Positions 29,507 through 42,956 of a stretch of 64,000 bases of DNA are shown here, one piece after another; position 1 is the stretch's first letter; every line of letters starts with the position of its first letter. Source of the DNA: Nigrospora sphaerica. Its lineage: Eukaryota > Ascomycota > Sordariomycetes > Amphisphaeriales > Apiosporaceae. Under the pieces are notes generated by a model. The model saw only the letters and a program-made list of their open reading frames with translations. It searched no databases and had not been told where the DNA came from. The stretch is from NCBI GenBank assembly GCA_018287875.1, contig JAGVVL010000002.1, positions 2,976,001 to 3,040,000 on the forward strand, in the 5' to 3' direction. A program made the position numbers and the translations under genes.

Positions 29507-30065
29507 CCCCTTCCGGAGCATCCCCCGGTCGAGGGAGACGACGCCATCGTCCTCTCGAGGATAGGTCGTCTTGAAACTATTCGTCCGGCCAGTCCGACCC
29601 CGCTCGATGGCGATGTTGTGGGCAGAGGCCAGGAGGTATCGGCAACGGGTGACGGCGAGTGACGATAGTCGGAGCCGGTCCTAGCTCTGCCACAAGAGTG
29701 TACCTAGCATGCTACTTAGAGCCGTTGCCCCTGTCCTGCGGGCGAAATGCAAGGAGACAGGCATGGCGGGACAGTTGGACCCGTGGTCTGATGGTTGGAC
29801 ACATATTGGCCCGCATAAGCCCATGATGGTGGGAGTCTATGGCGTGCTTTAGTCTGTTCGGACAGAGAGATATCAACCTTTCCATGCATATGCCGAGAGG
29901 CAATTTTCCTCTTGCCAGGATGGCAGGTGGGGGCCGACGGCCGGGGGAGGGGGCGTGCGGGTAGAATGAAAGACGGGACCATCCATTGATGTCCAGAGTT
30001 GCGTAGCCAAACGGCAGGGCGAATCATCCAAGGGTGCGCGTATGTGCGTGTGCGTTGTGCGTAGG

Positions 30066-30069
<4 letters not shown>

Positions 30070-30100
<31 letters not shown>

Positions 30101-30132
30101 AGCCAGCTAGTGCGTATGTGTGTGTGTGTGTG
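30070..30132 (+). repeat. Interrupted (TG)n microsatellite
   Basis: Two TG tracts, 30070-30098 and 30117-30132, are separated by CCAGCCAGCTAGTGCGTA. Alternating purine-pyrimidine tracts of this length can adopt Z-DNA and are length-variable. Confidence 0.9.
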
Positions 30133-31515
30133 AGCTCATCCATGTACATGGGTAGAAAGACGGTCTCGGACCCGTTTGTTGTATTCACGACGAACGCGGA
30201 GTGGATACCGGAGCCAGGTTCGGGCCTAGGACGAAAAGTCGGTTCGAGGTAACGACCGGCCCTAGCCAGGGATGCAAGGTCAAGAGCCCACGCGGAGGAT
30301 GGGTCTACGAGATATGCAGCTGGGCAAACAGACGTACCGCGGCGTCAAAGCGGTACGCCAGGGGGAGGGGTAAGGGCAGGAGAAGGAGAAGGGGGGGCGT
30401 GTAGGTATAGCAGGGACAGGCAGGCAGGCAGGCAGGGCGTGAACTGGAGACCACGGACGTCGTCCGCGATGCCGGCTTGACGGAGCATAGGTCATATCGA
30501 AGCGTACCACAGATCTTGCCCAGGCGCATCCGCTGGTGCTGGGCCCCCCGGCCATGAACCGACATGGGCCTGGCAGGGAACGAAGGCAGACAAGCGCGCC
30601 GACGCTAAAGACGAGGCAAAAGCAGCGACGGGTTTCCGCTCTGTCCACCACGCTGCGCCATGTATCGGCAGAAGAATCCAATCCGGAGCTGCAGCAGAGG
30701 CTGGCAACTGGGTCAAGGGCGACGGGGGACGGTCGCAAAAGAGTGGGCGGAAGGGGAGGGGGGAGACGGCGAGCCCCCGAAAAGCGCTATCCCGACGTCG
30801 AGCATGTCAAAAGCAGTCCGTAAGGCCGGTCGGGCATGTCAGGCAGAGCTGCAGCAAGTCGGGCGTTTTTGTGTGATGATGAGTTGTCAGTCTCCCGGGG
30901 GGGGCGCGTCTCGCAGCGAATGGTTGGATTTCTACATTTTCGAGAACGTCCACGTTTGTTCGGAGAAGGCAGCCCGCGCGCCGAAGCGCCTTTTTCTTGG
31001 GGCTCGGTACCAATGGACGAACGTTGTTTCGCCTGCAGGAGACGACGTAGGGACTGGAAGGAGGGATTGAGAATGGATGGCATTTCACGGGACGGATGAA
31101 TGGGATGGGACGGACAGGGTACCTACCTACACAGTAGATACTTTAGGTAGTTGGAGGGAGATCAAGGTCCCCGTCAATGCGTCTTGGTTTCTTCAGCATG
31201 CTTGGCCACGGGAAAGAAGTACCTTGGTAGCTTTCTTTGTCGGTGTTAGGCCCTTCGTCCCAATCCACCGCCCTTTAGTGCAATTGCCTGACTGGGCGTC
31301 GTTTCCATGCCCGTACCGTGGAAACGCGCGCGAGTGCGAGTGTCATTGGCCTGCAATGGAGGGTGGAAAATGTCGACTTCTCTGAATTTCCATTGGCCGG
31401 CTTTTCCCAAGACCAGCATCCGTGGGGTAAAACGCCCGTGCTGGGAAACAAAAAAAAGAAAATGGGCATGGATCCTTGACGACCTGTCCGGAGGATGGGT
31501 GACATGGGGCCATTT

Positions 31516-31535
31516 GGGGGGGGGGGGGGGGGGGG
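31516..31535 (+). repeat. G20 homopolymer
   Basis: Twenty consecutive G in intergenic DNA. A second run of fifteen G lies at 31941-31955. Both are capable of G-quadruplex formation and prone to length error in sequencing. Confidence 0.85.
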
Positions 31536-34172
31536 TCCTCATACAAGGATGGAATTCCATGGTATCAAGTGGGATGGGATCAGCCTGTATGGGCCTGTAC
31601 TGGAGACCTAGGTAGTTGTAGGTATGGATTCCCCCCGCGGGAAAAAAAAACACGTAAATCAGCGACCGGTTTTCCGACGTGCCCCGCCGTTGGTCATGGG
31701 CTTCCATCTCTCTCTTTCAACTCGCTGTCTACACAGTACTACTAGTTACCAACCCAGCCCAGGCAGAAAACGGCAGACACGGGTGAAGCAGGAAAAAAAA
31801 GACCACACGACATGAAAGTGGAAAATTAGGCCGAGGAGCGGGTATGTGTGCGTGTGGGCGAAGCAGCACCCCTGCCCTACAGGTCTGGCATGTAGACAGG
31901 CCGTACAAGTACGCCTCGCCGACTCATTAGGCACGAGCATGGGGGGGGGGGGGGGCAGCATCAGCATCTCTGCAGGTGATTTTAGATGCGTCCGAGCTAC
32001 ATACAGTCTGCATTACAGCATGCGCTGGCTGCCTCTCATTGCCCGGCGCACATTGGCCTCCTCTTCCGTCCTAGTTACGTTACGCTGATCTTCCGCTCTG
32101 TCAGATACAGACCGCACCGCCGGCCGGTATCGCCAGCGCGTGCGCGCGCACGCACACGCGCTCCGTCGTCACGAGTAGGGAGACGTGGAAGCAGCAGCAA
32201 CGACCTCCTCTGCAACCTGCGGGCCGTCGCTCCATGTGCCCGCGGAAAGCATCCCCCGCCCAGGCGATACCTATGCGAGCCGGCGGTCAAGCGAACTGGG
32301 GAGGCGGGGCCCTGCCATGCTGCTCTGGGACTGAGTCGGAGCTCCAGGAGGGTTGCGCTCTGCAAATGTGTCTGCCTCGCGAGCGTTACACAAGGCCTGC
32401 AGGCGCCCGCTAATCTGTACCATACAGGACGGGCTGAGATGGGACGTCGCTCGGTGAAAGACGAGGGTCCTAGGCGCAAGAAAAGGCAGGCAGTATCCAC
32501 GCCGCACGCCTGCTGGGCCCGGAATCGCGGCCGTACTGGTACTGCGTCGACCTCCATCCGTGGGGCCCTGATTTCATATGGCAGCCCGGCTTCGCCTCTG
32601 TCCTCCGTCTTGACCACCAGGACGCTTTGGGAACCCAGCCTATCCGCCTTGCGGTCATGTCGGTGGAGCCAGAGGAGGCGACTTGGGGACGCATTGTGCC
32701 GGTAGAACCGCCTACGACTATCCAGGCAGACGACGGCGGGGTTTCCTTTTCTTCGGGCCATCACGAGACGAGGGCTTCACTATAAAAGCATAGTTGCAAT
32801 CCCCCGACAGGGATGTTGCCTGCTGGCCCTGGGACGAGGTCGACATGTGTTCGCGGCGCCAGGCATGGAAAGAAGTACATAGCTTGTTCAGCCGGTGGGC
32901 CGAAGGCAGAAAAGCCCCCTTCCCCGAGCCCCCTTCGGTACTTCTGCTACGTTCACCATGATGCTTTACGGAACTGACAAAGACGGGCCCTTCGCGGCCA
33001 GCCAAGCGCAGTTTTCAGTAGTTTAGTGCCCTACATATTCGCCCCAGGCTATAAGATGCGCCGTACACAGATGTCCGGCGCGGCATTGCAAACCCCAAAT
33101 AGGCGGCACCACCTTCACAGACCTTGCTGCCAACCCATCACGGGCCCGCGCCGCATACGCAGTCAACGGTCCCATGGCCGGAACGAGGCGCCTGGCGGAA
33201 GCCTGGAAGTTTCCCGTGCCGCCGAAACCCTCAAGGAAGCCAAGCCAGGGCGCGCAGGAGCGTCGCCAGGGTGGGTACGAGATGGGTGATCGTTGAGCAA
33301 ATTGCAGGCCTTGAATGGATTATAATGCAGTCAAACAAGAACTGACGATGGGGCATGCTCCCATAGGCCCGACGCCCTTGAATCGAGAGCCATGCACCCA
33401 ATCAAGCTTGTCAATTGCCCTCTGAGGTGGCGGAGGAAGGGCGAAGTACTACTACTACTCTTACTACCACTACTCTCCCCTTCGACCTGCTCTCCTCCTC
33501 GTTCTGGAAGCGGCACCGTCCGGCCGATGTGATGTAAGGTTTTGTATACCGGAAAAAGCAGGTAGGCAGGCATGTGGCTGGTGACATATCGAGGACCCTT
33601 CAACCCGTATCCATGACTCCCTTCAAAGCTCCCACAATGCAGGTTGTCTGCTGCGGGAGAAGAGATGTAGCCTTCCCCAGGTTAGCCGGAGATATCCGTC
33701 TCTCACGCATTGCCATGGCCCGGGGCGCGTTCGCGGCAGTCGTTTTCTACCGTCCGCGATCCCACGGGGACGCAGAGACCAGATCCCGCCACATGGCCCA
33801 GATCTAGGCGAGGCCACCGATGAGCTGCGAAACAGCACTGTTCGGCTATTTGGCAGGCCAATCAACCCAGCTGAGGCCACGTTGGCGAGAGCATGGCAAC
33901 GGCACCGGTGATGGAATGGATGCAGTATCGCCACCAGCATACGACCACCCACTTGCCGATTCAGTAAAGACGGGCTGCGGACTTTGGCGAGTTCATGAGT
34001 AATATTGTGCGCCGGAGCCCACGTCTATTGAGATTTGCGAGGGCTTGGCTAGCCCACCCATCCGAGGCGTCTAAGTTCGCCGTTGCCCTCCGAGCGCCAC
34101 GTATGCAGCCAATCTATGCCGAACCCTTCCCACCCCCAATACTGTACAGTTCCCAATTCCCAGTGCCTGTCC

Positions 34173-35393
34173 CTAGCCGAACACCTTGAGGAAACCCCAC
34201 ATGCCGATCCCGCTGAGAACGGGGATGGTGAGGTTGTCATCCCACCCAAAGAGGTCGATGACCTCGCTGCCGGCAGCAACAAGCCCCGACCAGAGGCTCA
34301 TGACGCCAAGCGCGACGTCGCCACTGACGGCGGCCTGCGAGCCATCGAGGCCCAGCGCATCTGCGACGAGCTTGGGAAGTCTCAGAACGCCGGTGAACAT
34401 GAACGGGTGCTGTTCGTCGCCGGGGAATGGCCCGGTCTTAGGAGCCAGCCAGCCCCAGAACCAGCCGGCAGTCACAACGCCCACGAGGAAGGCCGCGGTA
34501 GATCCCGCAAGCGATTTGCCGCGGCGCAAGCGCGGCGTGTATCGCCCGTACAGCCTCCCAAATGTGCTGGCTGCCGTGTCACACCAACTAAGCAGCATCA
34601 CGGCGACGACGGCCACATCCTTGGGGAGGAAATAGAGCACGATCCACGCGCCCAGGAGGTAAAAGATGACGCCGTTGTAGCGGGAGTATTCGCTCTCGCG
34701 CATGAAGGCGCCGAGACACCGGACGTACAAGCGGTTCAGCGAGGGGTAGGTCAGGCGCAGGTAGTCAATGGTCGCTATCGGGACCAGGGCGCCCATCAGC
34801 CAGGGGGTGACGGCCGACGTCTGCGTGCCGGACACGTACAGCCAGTAGACAAAAAAGCCTATAGATACGTGCAGAACCTTCCGGGGCACCTCGTGCTTGT
34901 GGATCAGCGTCTGGAAATGGCGATGTATCGGGATGAGACCGAGGGGACTGGGACTACGGCTGAAATCGCGCCAATCGCGCCAGCTCCAGCCCGCTAGGCC
35001 GGCCGAGGTCGGGGGCGCCAGATGGCCGTTCGGCGCCGTCGGCGTTTTGCTTGTGTGGTCCTTGACTTCGGCGGGCTCCGCCGTCTTGGCCTTGGCCTTC
35101 TTCTGGCCGGCAGCGGCGGCCAACGTCAGGCCGTTGACCTTGCGGGCCTTGATGGGGCTCCGCGAGCGCGTCCGCGCCCGGCGCAGCTCGGGGTCCGATT
35201 CCTCGTCGATGGCCTCGGGAAGCGGCGGCGGCGACGTGGTGGGCGCGGCGAGCCGCCGTTTCCGGGCGGCGGACCGGGTCATGGGCCCATCGTACGCATC
35301 GTGCGAGGCGGCGTCCGGGGTCTCGGACGGGGTGGGACTGGGCGATATGACGCGCGGCGTAGCCGGGATGGGCGGCTTGTTTCGGAGCGACAT
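34173..35393 (-). CDS. DGK1: CTP-dependent diacylglycerol kinase (Dgk1-type)
   Basis: A single exon of 406 residues. The first ~140 residues are disordered, Pro/Ser/Arg-rich and basic (SRSPIKARKV). The membrane part begins with HEVPRKVLHVSIGFFVYWLY, typical of CTP-transferase-related lipid kinases. VPIATIDYLRLTYPSLNRLY, EYSRYNGVIFYLLGAWIVLY, CDTAASTFGRLYGRYTPRLR, GKSLAGSTAAFLVG and FGWDDNLTIPVLSGIGMWGF follow, as in fungal Dgk1. Several hydrophobic helices are present. In yeast Dgk1 sits in the nuclear/ER membrane and makes phosphatidate from diacylglycerol using CTP, opposing the lipin Pah1 and setting the balance between membrane growth and lipid storage. The start is the Met that precedes the family-like SLRNKPPIPATPR; the frame stays open upstream but reads like leader. 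Confidence 0.9.
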   Translation of the reverse strand: MSLRNKPPIPATPRVISPSPTPSETPDAASHDAYDGPMTRSAARKRRLAAPTTSPPPLPEAIDEESDPELRRARTRSRSPIKARKVNGLTLAAAAGQKKAKAKTAEPAEVKDHTSKTPTAPNGHLAPPTSAGLAGWSWRDWRDFSRSPSPLGLIPIHRHFQTLIHKHEVPRKVLHVSIGFFVYWLYVSGTQTSAVTPWLMGALVPIATIDYLRLTYPSLNRLYVRCLGAFMRESEYSRYNGVIFYLLGAWIVLYFLPKDVAVVAVMLLSWCDTAASTFGRLYGRYTPRLRRGKSLAGSTAAFLVGVVTAGWFWGWLAPKTGPFPGDEQHPFMFTGVLRLPKLVADALGLDGSQAAVSGDVALGVMSLWSGLVAAGSEVIDLFGWDDNLTIPVLSGIGMWGFLKVFG

Positions 35394-36507
35394 GTCGTAG
35401 GGGAAGGGAGGCAGACCCTGGCAGGCGACAGTGCCGAGGAAAGACTTGCGTAAATCGTAAAACCGTAAGGGCCAGAACTTGCAGTGGACGTGTTTGTCTC
35501 TTCTCGACTCGCGTGCGTGGGAGGGAGACAAGAAGGGTGGGTGGCCGAGGGTGCTGCTGACGAGAGAGGCTATCGAATCCACGGTGAAGACGGGCGTTGC
35601 GGCAGAGACAAACTCCGCTGCATGGCGCTGAAAACTAGATGGGGGCGACGAGGGCGCCGGGCTCTTGCTGAGCCGCCGGTCGCGTACCAGCTCAGGCCAA
35701 AAACAAAATCGAGAAAATTCAAGTTCTTGGGGGGGTGTCACGCGCAGGACTGGTTGGGTGGCCGGCCAGCAGGATTCCAGGATGGTTTTGCCCTACCGGT
35801 ACGGGCGTCGAGCGGGTTGGGCGTAGCGCGGGAAGCTGTGATGGTGGGAGACTGGGCGGAAGCGGAGGTATCTATTCCCCCGAGCACCTCAGCAAGGGTA
35901 CTTTTGAATATGCGCAGGGCCCAGAATGACGCCAGTCCAGGGCGCTACAAAATTCTGGAAGCGTCGCTCGTTAACCCGATTGTACCGGCTGCGCTGGCAC
36001 GTTTACGGACATGGGATGGGGACTGGGCAAGGGAAATGGATAGGCAACGCAAATATTCTCGGCCTCGTGGGTTGCCCGCCCTCCCGGCTTTCTGCGCTAC
36101 GCTGCGCCCGCTATGACGGATTCTGTGGTATCCCATGGACAGGGATCCATTGCCCGGTCGCCGAAATGGCCTGTGCTGCGTGCGAGCCGAGGCCTGCGCT
36201 GTGCGAACCACCCAAGCCGTGGTCTGCCTATATCACTCGGCACTCGGATCAAATGGACCAGACGTCATCGCGACCGCGCAAGGGCAAGCTGTTCACTCGC
36301 CAGCCCGTCTCGTCATCACGTTACAACACGACCCGAGGTCTCTTTGCGAAGGGGAAAGGTTCATCCAGATGGCGTCGATGCGTCTTGCCCGACTATTGGC
36401 AATCCTGTCCGGCGTGTCCGTTCCCCTAAGCATTTAACTAGGTACTTCCTACGAATAGATCTCATCCAGCCGGCCGCTGCTCCGAGACCTCCGAGTCTGC
36501 CGCATTC
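35394..36507. other. Gene-free stretch between DGK1 and the subtilase
   Basis: About 1.1 kb holding the DGK1 promoter and leader (left) and the 3' flank of the subtilase (right). Open frames here show no recognisable motif. Confidence 0.4.
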
Positions 36508-37864
<1,357 letters not shown>

Positions 37865-40411
37865 CTTGGCGGGTTCTCCTGAACGAAAAGACCACAACGT
37901 ACGTAGGGATGAGACTGGCAACCCAAGGCGGCCTCATTCTCTCTTATATGCCACAAGAGCACCAAATTTGGATTTGCAACCGCCATCAACGCCCATCAGC
38001 CATTCCTGGGTCACCTTGTCCAGCAAACGGGGTCGGCGGACCAGCCGTCGCCGCGCAGAGGGGTGTGGTTATGTCGATAGAGGAGTCTGCGGGATGCCAA
38101 GGTGATGGACATCTGAGAACATGGCATGCTGCTGTTGACCCGCCCAGCATACGCTGTATCGGGGAATCGCCTATCGGGAGAACTGGCATCGGGAGAACTG
38201 TCCCGATTGAACATGATGCTCTCTCTTCATCATATCACACCGACTGGGAACCGCTGGCTAACGCTAATGAACATTCCGAGCCATGGCGTTCAATCGGCCG
38301 ACATTCTTGCTTACGATGGCTTGAGCCGGGCAACAAGGGCTTGAAAGCAAAGCGGAAGCCACCGCGTCATTGAGAACTGGCCGTGTATTGCTGAACGAAT
38401 CGTGCCATGGCCTCGAATGGGGACGGCAGTGACAACAAAGGGGCTCCGGCTCCATACCTTGAGCCGTCTCAGGAGAGGCATGCCAAATAGTTGGGATCGT
38501 CGCGCGACAAGCGAGCAATAAACGCAGTTGCGCATCCCTTCGCGGTACGTACAATGTAGCACAGTACTGTATGCCAATACTCCACTAAGTCAAGGACGAC
38601 CAGGCTATCGTTTCCAACAACGTGCCATAAATTCGGGTCAACCCCGCAGCGCTATGGATGGTACGGGGTAAAAAGAGGGAGACTCGGTTGTTTCATTCCA
38701 GTATAATAGGTAAGCCCACATATTGTAAGTAAAGGGGGGGCGGGTTAAGCTCCTCCAATTGGGCAAGCTGCGCAGTATGTAGCGACTAGTTACACTGGAA
38801 TTTAGAAGTAGAGACTTTGAAGGTCAGTGTTGTGTCGTCGCGCTTCCGGAGCGGTTGCTCAGTTGCCTCGGGGTATCTGAGGTTGCGGCAGACGTCCGGT
38901 AACTACTTCAGTGCTTCAGTCAGCATTCTCCCCGGGAAACTACGCCTTCAAGGGATAGGGTAGAATGCTGGTGTGTCCAAGGCAACGTTGTCTGTTCTGT
39001 GAATTTAAGTGAAGAAGCAGTATCCTGAAAGTAGTTTCCATGCTGGATGTGTCCGAGTTCAACGATCGATACTGTTCCACTCGACATATTTTGATGGGTA
39101 GAAGTCAGCTTCTTGGTCCTATAATCAAGTCCATGAAAGCCGGTGGTACGGCGCCGTAGGGCTAAGTGACTGGGTGTATTATGTAGGGTTGCCGGCGCTG
39201 CGAATGGCGATGATGAGTCCAGGCCAGGGAGGACCCAGGCACGAATCGAGCATCTGAGATCGACGCCACGGTAAGCAAATTCTCATGGCGAAAGTGGCGG
39301 TGGTAGTTGACAGGGAGATGCCACGAGAAAGCACCCTGCGCCTGATAAGCTTGCAGTAAGTCATAACGACGACCCAAAAAAGAAATGGGCTCTTGTTCAC
39401 GGTCGTTCCTTTGGCTCCAATTTCACTCTGTACCAAAGTTGTGGGGGCTGATTGGGTAGGTATAAACCGATTCCGGCAAATGGATGGCACTGGTCCAGGT
39501 CCGGAAGCCGTTTTCTTAAGCTTCCGCGGTACTGGGGTATGAACAGCTTAGCAGCATGTGGGCCGTCACTGTAATGACCCCGAACCCGGCTCTTACATAC
39601 GGTTCCGGAAACAGCCAAGCAGTAGTAATTGCATAGGTCGTTAGCGATGACGCAGGGTGGGCAGTTTGGCTGTTGGAGGTCAGTGGGCTTAAGCTACGGC
39701 ACGGGTGAGGGTGAGGTAGCGCGTGCGATACTTGGGTCTACTTGTGTCTCTTCTAAGAACGAGACAGCTCAAGATGTCCCCCAAAAAGCGACCTGGACTA
39801 TTGGGGAGCCACTTCTGTACTGCTTGGGAGATTTTGATTCACACCCGCGTTTCAAGATGTGGTCGATACTTACATGGTTGATCAGCACTGCGGACGGGAC
39901 GTTCTACCGTGGACCCATCCACCTCTGGGCTTATGAATAGGGGAAGAGGGGCAGTTGGGCAGCTAAGCGACCTTAAGAGCTGTGAACAAGAACCTGCGCA
40001 GCTCTTTGGGCTCAAAACAAATCGTGCACACTCGATGGGCCACATCCAGCGTCGCTGGCTCCAACTACCATAGAACCGAAGCATAGTGTGCTAGTATAGA
40101 GGGTAGGTACAGCGTAGGAATGTAGGTACGAGAGCGCGTGAATCACGCCGGTAGGTGACAGCTTTGTCCAGTGGGTACTGGAATAGTCAGCTTACTCTTC
40201 AGGTCAACTGTTACACGTCGACCCCTTCGAACGGGAAGCCACATCGCCCCAAAAGTCCCCACCCGATGGCGAGGCCTGCCCACGCGACCGGATCCAACCT
40301 CTCAGCCTCACTCATCCTGAAACCCAAACACATCATTCATCCACCTGCCATTCTGCCAACTACACCTCTCAACTCATCACCACCCTTTTCATCAGACAGC
40401 CGCCATCCTCC
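37865..40411. other. Divergent intergenic region between subtilase and SEC18
   Basis: About 2.5 kb, comparatively AT-rich between 38.5 and 40.1 kb. The left end is the subtilase promoter. The right end is a pyrimidine- and CA-rich leader (CATCATTCATCCACCTGCC) before the SEC18 ATG. No coding sequence is recognisable; frames such as 39179-39490 (-) are short and motif-free. Confidence 0.45.
37943..37949 (-). promoter_or_regulatory. TATA box of the subtilase gene
   Basis: The minus strand reads ATATAAG about 80 nt upstream of the start codon, the same spacing as in the other secreted-enzyme genes of the window. Confidence 0.55.
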
Positions 40412-42956
40412 ATGGATATGAGAAACAACCTTTTCGGAGGACGCCAAAACGTCGGTCTGCCCGGTCGTCAGGTCGGAGGAGGCTCCGGTCAGCCCCCTCC
40501 CCCGGCGCCTGGCCAACCCGGCGACTATGGCGGCGGCGCCCCATCTCCTGCCAGGAGCCGTCAGGCCCCGCCACAACCCCAGGGCGGCGGCTACGGAGCA
40601 CCGTCATCGCGCCCCGTCCCGCTGCGCATCGAGAAGCTCCCCAAGGGCAGCTTGGCCGACCAGTACATCTTTGGCAACTTGTCCGCCGTCTCTCAGCGCG
40701 ACTTCCCCAGTCGCGACGGCGGCGATGTCTACGTGCTCCTTAAGGGCCCCCAAATGCGGGGCGACTTCGTCGTGACAGCCCGGCCAACCCCCGGCTTTCC
40801 CGACGGTTGCATCAGCTTGTCGGATCCCCAGCGGCAATGGTGTGGCCTCGGAATCACCGACACCTTCACCGGTGAGCAGTACGACCCCTTCACCCAAGGC
40901 CCCAAGGTCTATCTGGGCGCCGTTGATCTCGAGATCGCCTTCGCCTCGCCGAGGAAGGTACACGACATCCCTTACGATCAGGATGAGCTGGCAGATGTCG
41001 TCATCAGGCAGTACCAAAACCAGCTCTTTGCGCCTGGGCAGCGCATCCTCATGGATCACCGCGGCGTCCCTCTGTCTCTGGTGGTGAAGACCATCCAGCT
41101 CGTCGACCTCGGCGAAAAGGGGGCCAGTGCTGATTCGCCCACAATCACGCACCCTGGCGCCAGGGGTATCGTTTTCAACGCGACCACTGTCAACTTTTTC
41201 AAGGATGCGAAATCCCCCATCAAACTGAAGGGGTCCGCGCGGCGGCCTGCCGCCAACGCCATCATCCGGCCTGACTTCAAATTCGCCGACATGGGAATTG
41301 GTGGCCTGGATGAGGAGTTTGCAACCATTTTCCGTCGAGCTTTCCAGTCTCGTGTTTTGCCGCCCGGTCTCGTGGAACAGATGGGCTTGCCTCACGTGAA
41401 GGGCCTGCTCCTGTACGGACCGCCGGGAACCGGCAAGACGCTCATTGCTAGACAAATCGGCAAAATGCTGAATGCTCGCGAGCCCAAGATCATCAACGGA
41501 CCGGAAATCCTGAACAAATTCGTGGGCCAGTCCGAAGAAAACGTCCGCAAGATGTTTGCGGACGCCGAAAAGGAGTACAAGGAGAAGGGCGACGAGTCGG
41601 GACTGCACATCATCATTTTCGACGAGCTGGACGCGGTTTGCAAGCAGCGTGGCTCGGGCGGCGGCGGCGGCACCGGCGTCGGCGACAGTGTTGTCAACCA
41701 GCTTCTCACCAAGCTGGACGGTGTTGAGCAGCTCAACAACATTCTCCTGATCGGTATGACCAACCGAAAGGATATGATTGATGAGGCGTTGCTTCGTCCG
41801 GGGCGACTGGAGGTTCACCTGGAGATTTCCCTCCCCGACGAGGCCGGTCGCCAGGCTATTCTCCAGATCCACACGAAGAAGATGCGGGAGAACAACCGTC
41901 TCGACGCGGACGTCAACCTCCCGGAGCTGGCCGCCCTCACTAAGAACTTCTCGGGTGCTGAGCTTATCGGTCTTACCAAAGCTGCCGCCAGTTATGCCTT
42001 CCAGCGCAAGATGAAAGTTGGAGCGATGACGGTGCAGGCCGACGATGTGCAAAACATCCGTGTCCAGCATGAGGATTTCCTACGAGCCCTGGAGGATGTC
42101 AAGCCGGCCTTCGGTGTGGCCGAAGAGGAGCTTGAGCGAGCCATCCGGCACGGCATCATTCCGTTCAGCCCCCACATTGAGCGCATACGGGACGACGGCC
42201 GTTTCTTCGCCAAGCAGATTGCGAGCGGGAAGCAGGAGCTCTTCTCGGTGCTTCTGTACGGGCCCAACAGCGCGGGAAAGACGGCGCTGGCGGCGGACAT
42301 TGCGTTGAACTCGCAGTTCCCCTTCATCAAGATGGTCACGGCCAAGAACATGATCGGGATGGGCGAGCAGAGCAAGATCGACTACATCCGGCGGGCTTTC
42401 AACGACGCCTGGAAGTCCCGGCAGAGCATCATCATCATGGACGAGATCGAGACCATGATCGAGTACACGCCAGTTGGACCGCGTTTCCAGAGTGGTGTGC
42501 TGTCAGCCATCGGTCTCCTCATGCGAACGGTTCCGCCCAAGGTAGGCCCACACCACAAGCTGGTCCACTTGTACCCAAAGCTGCTACGACATACTGACTC
42601 AATTGCAGGGCCGACGATTGCTCGTCCTAGGCACCACATCGGAACGCGGCGTCCTTCAGCAGCTGAACCTGCGTGGTTTCAGCAGAGAGCTGGCCGTGCC
42701 GGCCGTGTCGGATCACAACGAGCTCCAGCGGTTGCTTTCGTCTACGGGGGCGTTTGCGGACCCTGCCGACATCACCGAGGCCATGTATGAGCTCCAGAAC
42801 GCGACGGGTTCGCAGAGGGTCAACTTGGGCGTCGCCGAGGTTCTGTCGACCTTGAACACGGCCCAGGTAAAGGCAGAAGAGGATAGCTCGAGATCACTCG
42901 GAATCATCTTTGCGGCGGAACTGTCCGACGTCATCAACACCAACAACCCAATGTAG
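40412..42956 (+). CDS. SEC18: Sec18/NSF vesicle-fusion AAA ATPase
   Basis: Two exons (40412-42541, 42609-42956) with one 67-nt intron give 825 residues. A Gly/Pro/Gln-rich leader of ~65 residues precedes the substrate-adaptor N domain (VPLRIEKLPKGSLADQYIFG onwards). The D1 ATPase has Walker A GPPGTGKT (336-343), Walker B FDELDAV (DELD at 404-407) and the arginine-finger segment ALLRPGRLEVHLEI. The D2 domain has GPNSAGKT (617-624) and IIIMDEIETM, the degenerate second site usual for NSF. The C-terminus DVINTNNPM is complete. Sec18 hexamers with the alpha-SNAP homologue Sec17 take apart SNARE complexes after membrane fusion, throughout the secretory and endocytic routes and in vacuole fusion. 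The intron falls late, within D2, and the join gives GRRLLVLGTTSERGVL in register. Confidence 0.97.

Larger units (their letters stand above)
29217..34172. other. Gene-free region rich in simple sequence
   Basis: Nearly 5 kb between the KXD1 start and the DGK1 stop codon. It contains the KXD1 promoter (left), GT microsatellites at 30070-30132, a GGCA repeat near 30418-30434, G tracts at 31516-31535 and 31941-31955, and the ACCTAGGTA motif at 31606. Open frames such as 31986-32705 (+) and 32075-32764 (-) overlap antiparallel and have no recognisable motif. A small RNA gene or a poorly conserved gene cannot be excluded. Confidence 0.45.

Noticed and set aside
31986..32764. Overlapping 239- and 229-codon frames on opposite strands
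   Set aside because: Antiparallel frames of equal openness, neither with protein-like motifs; compositional.
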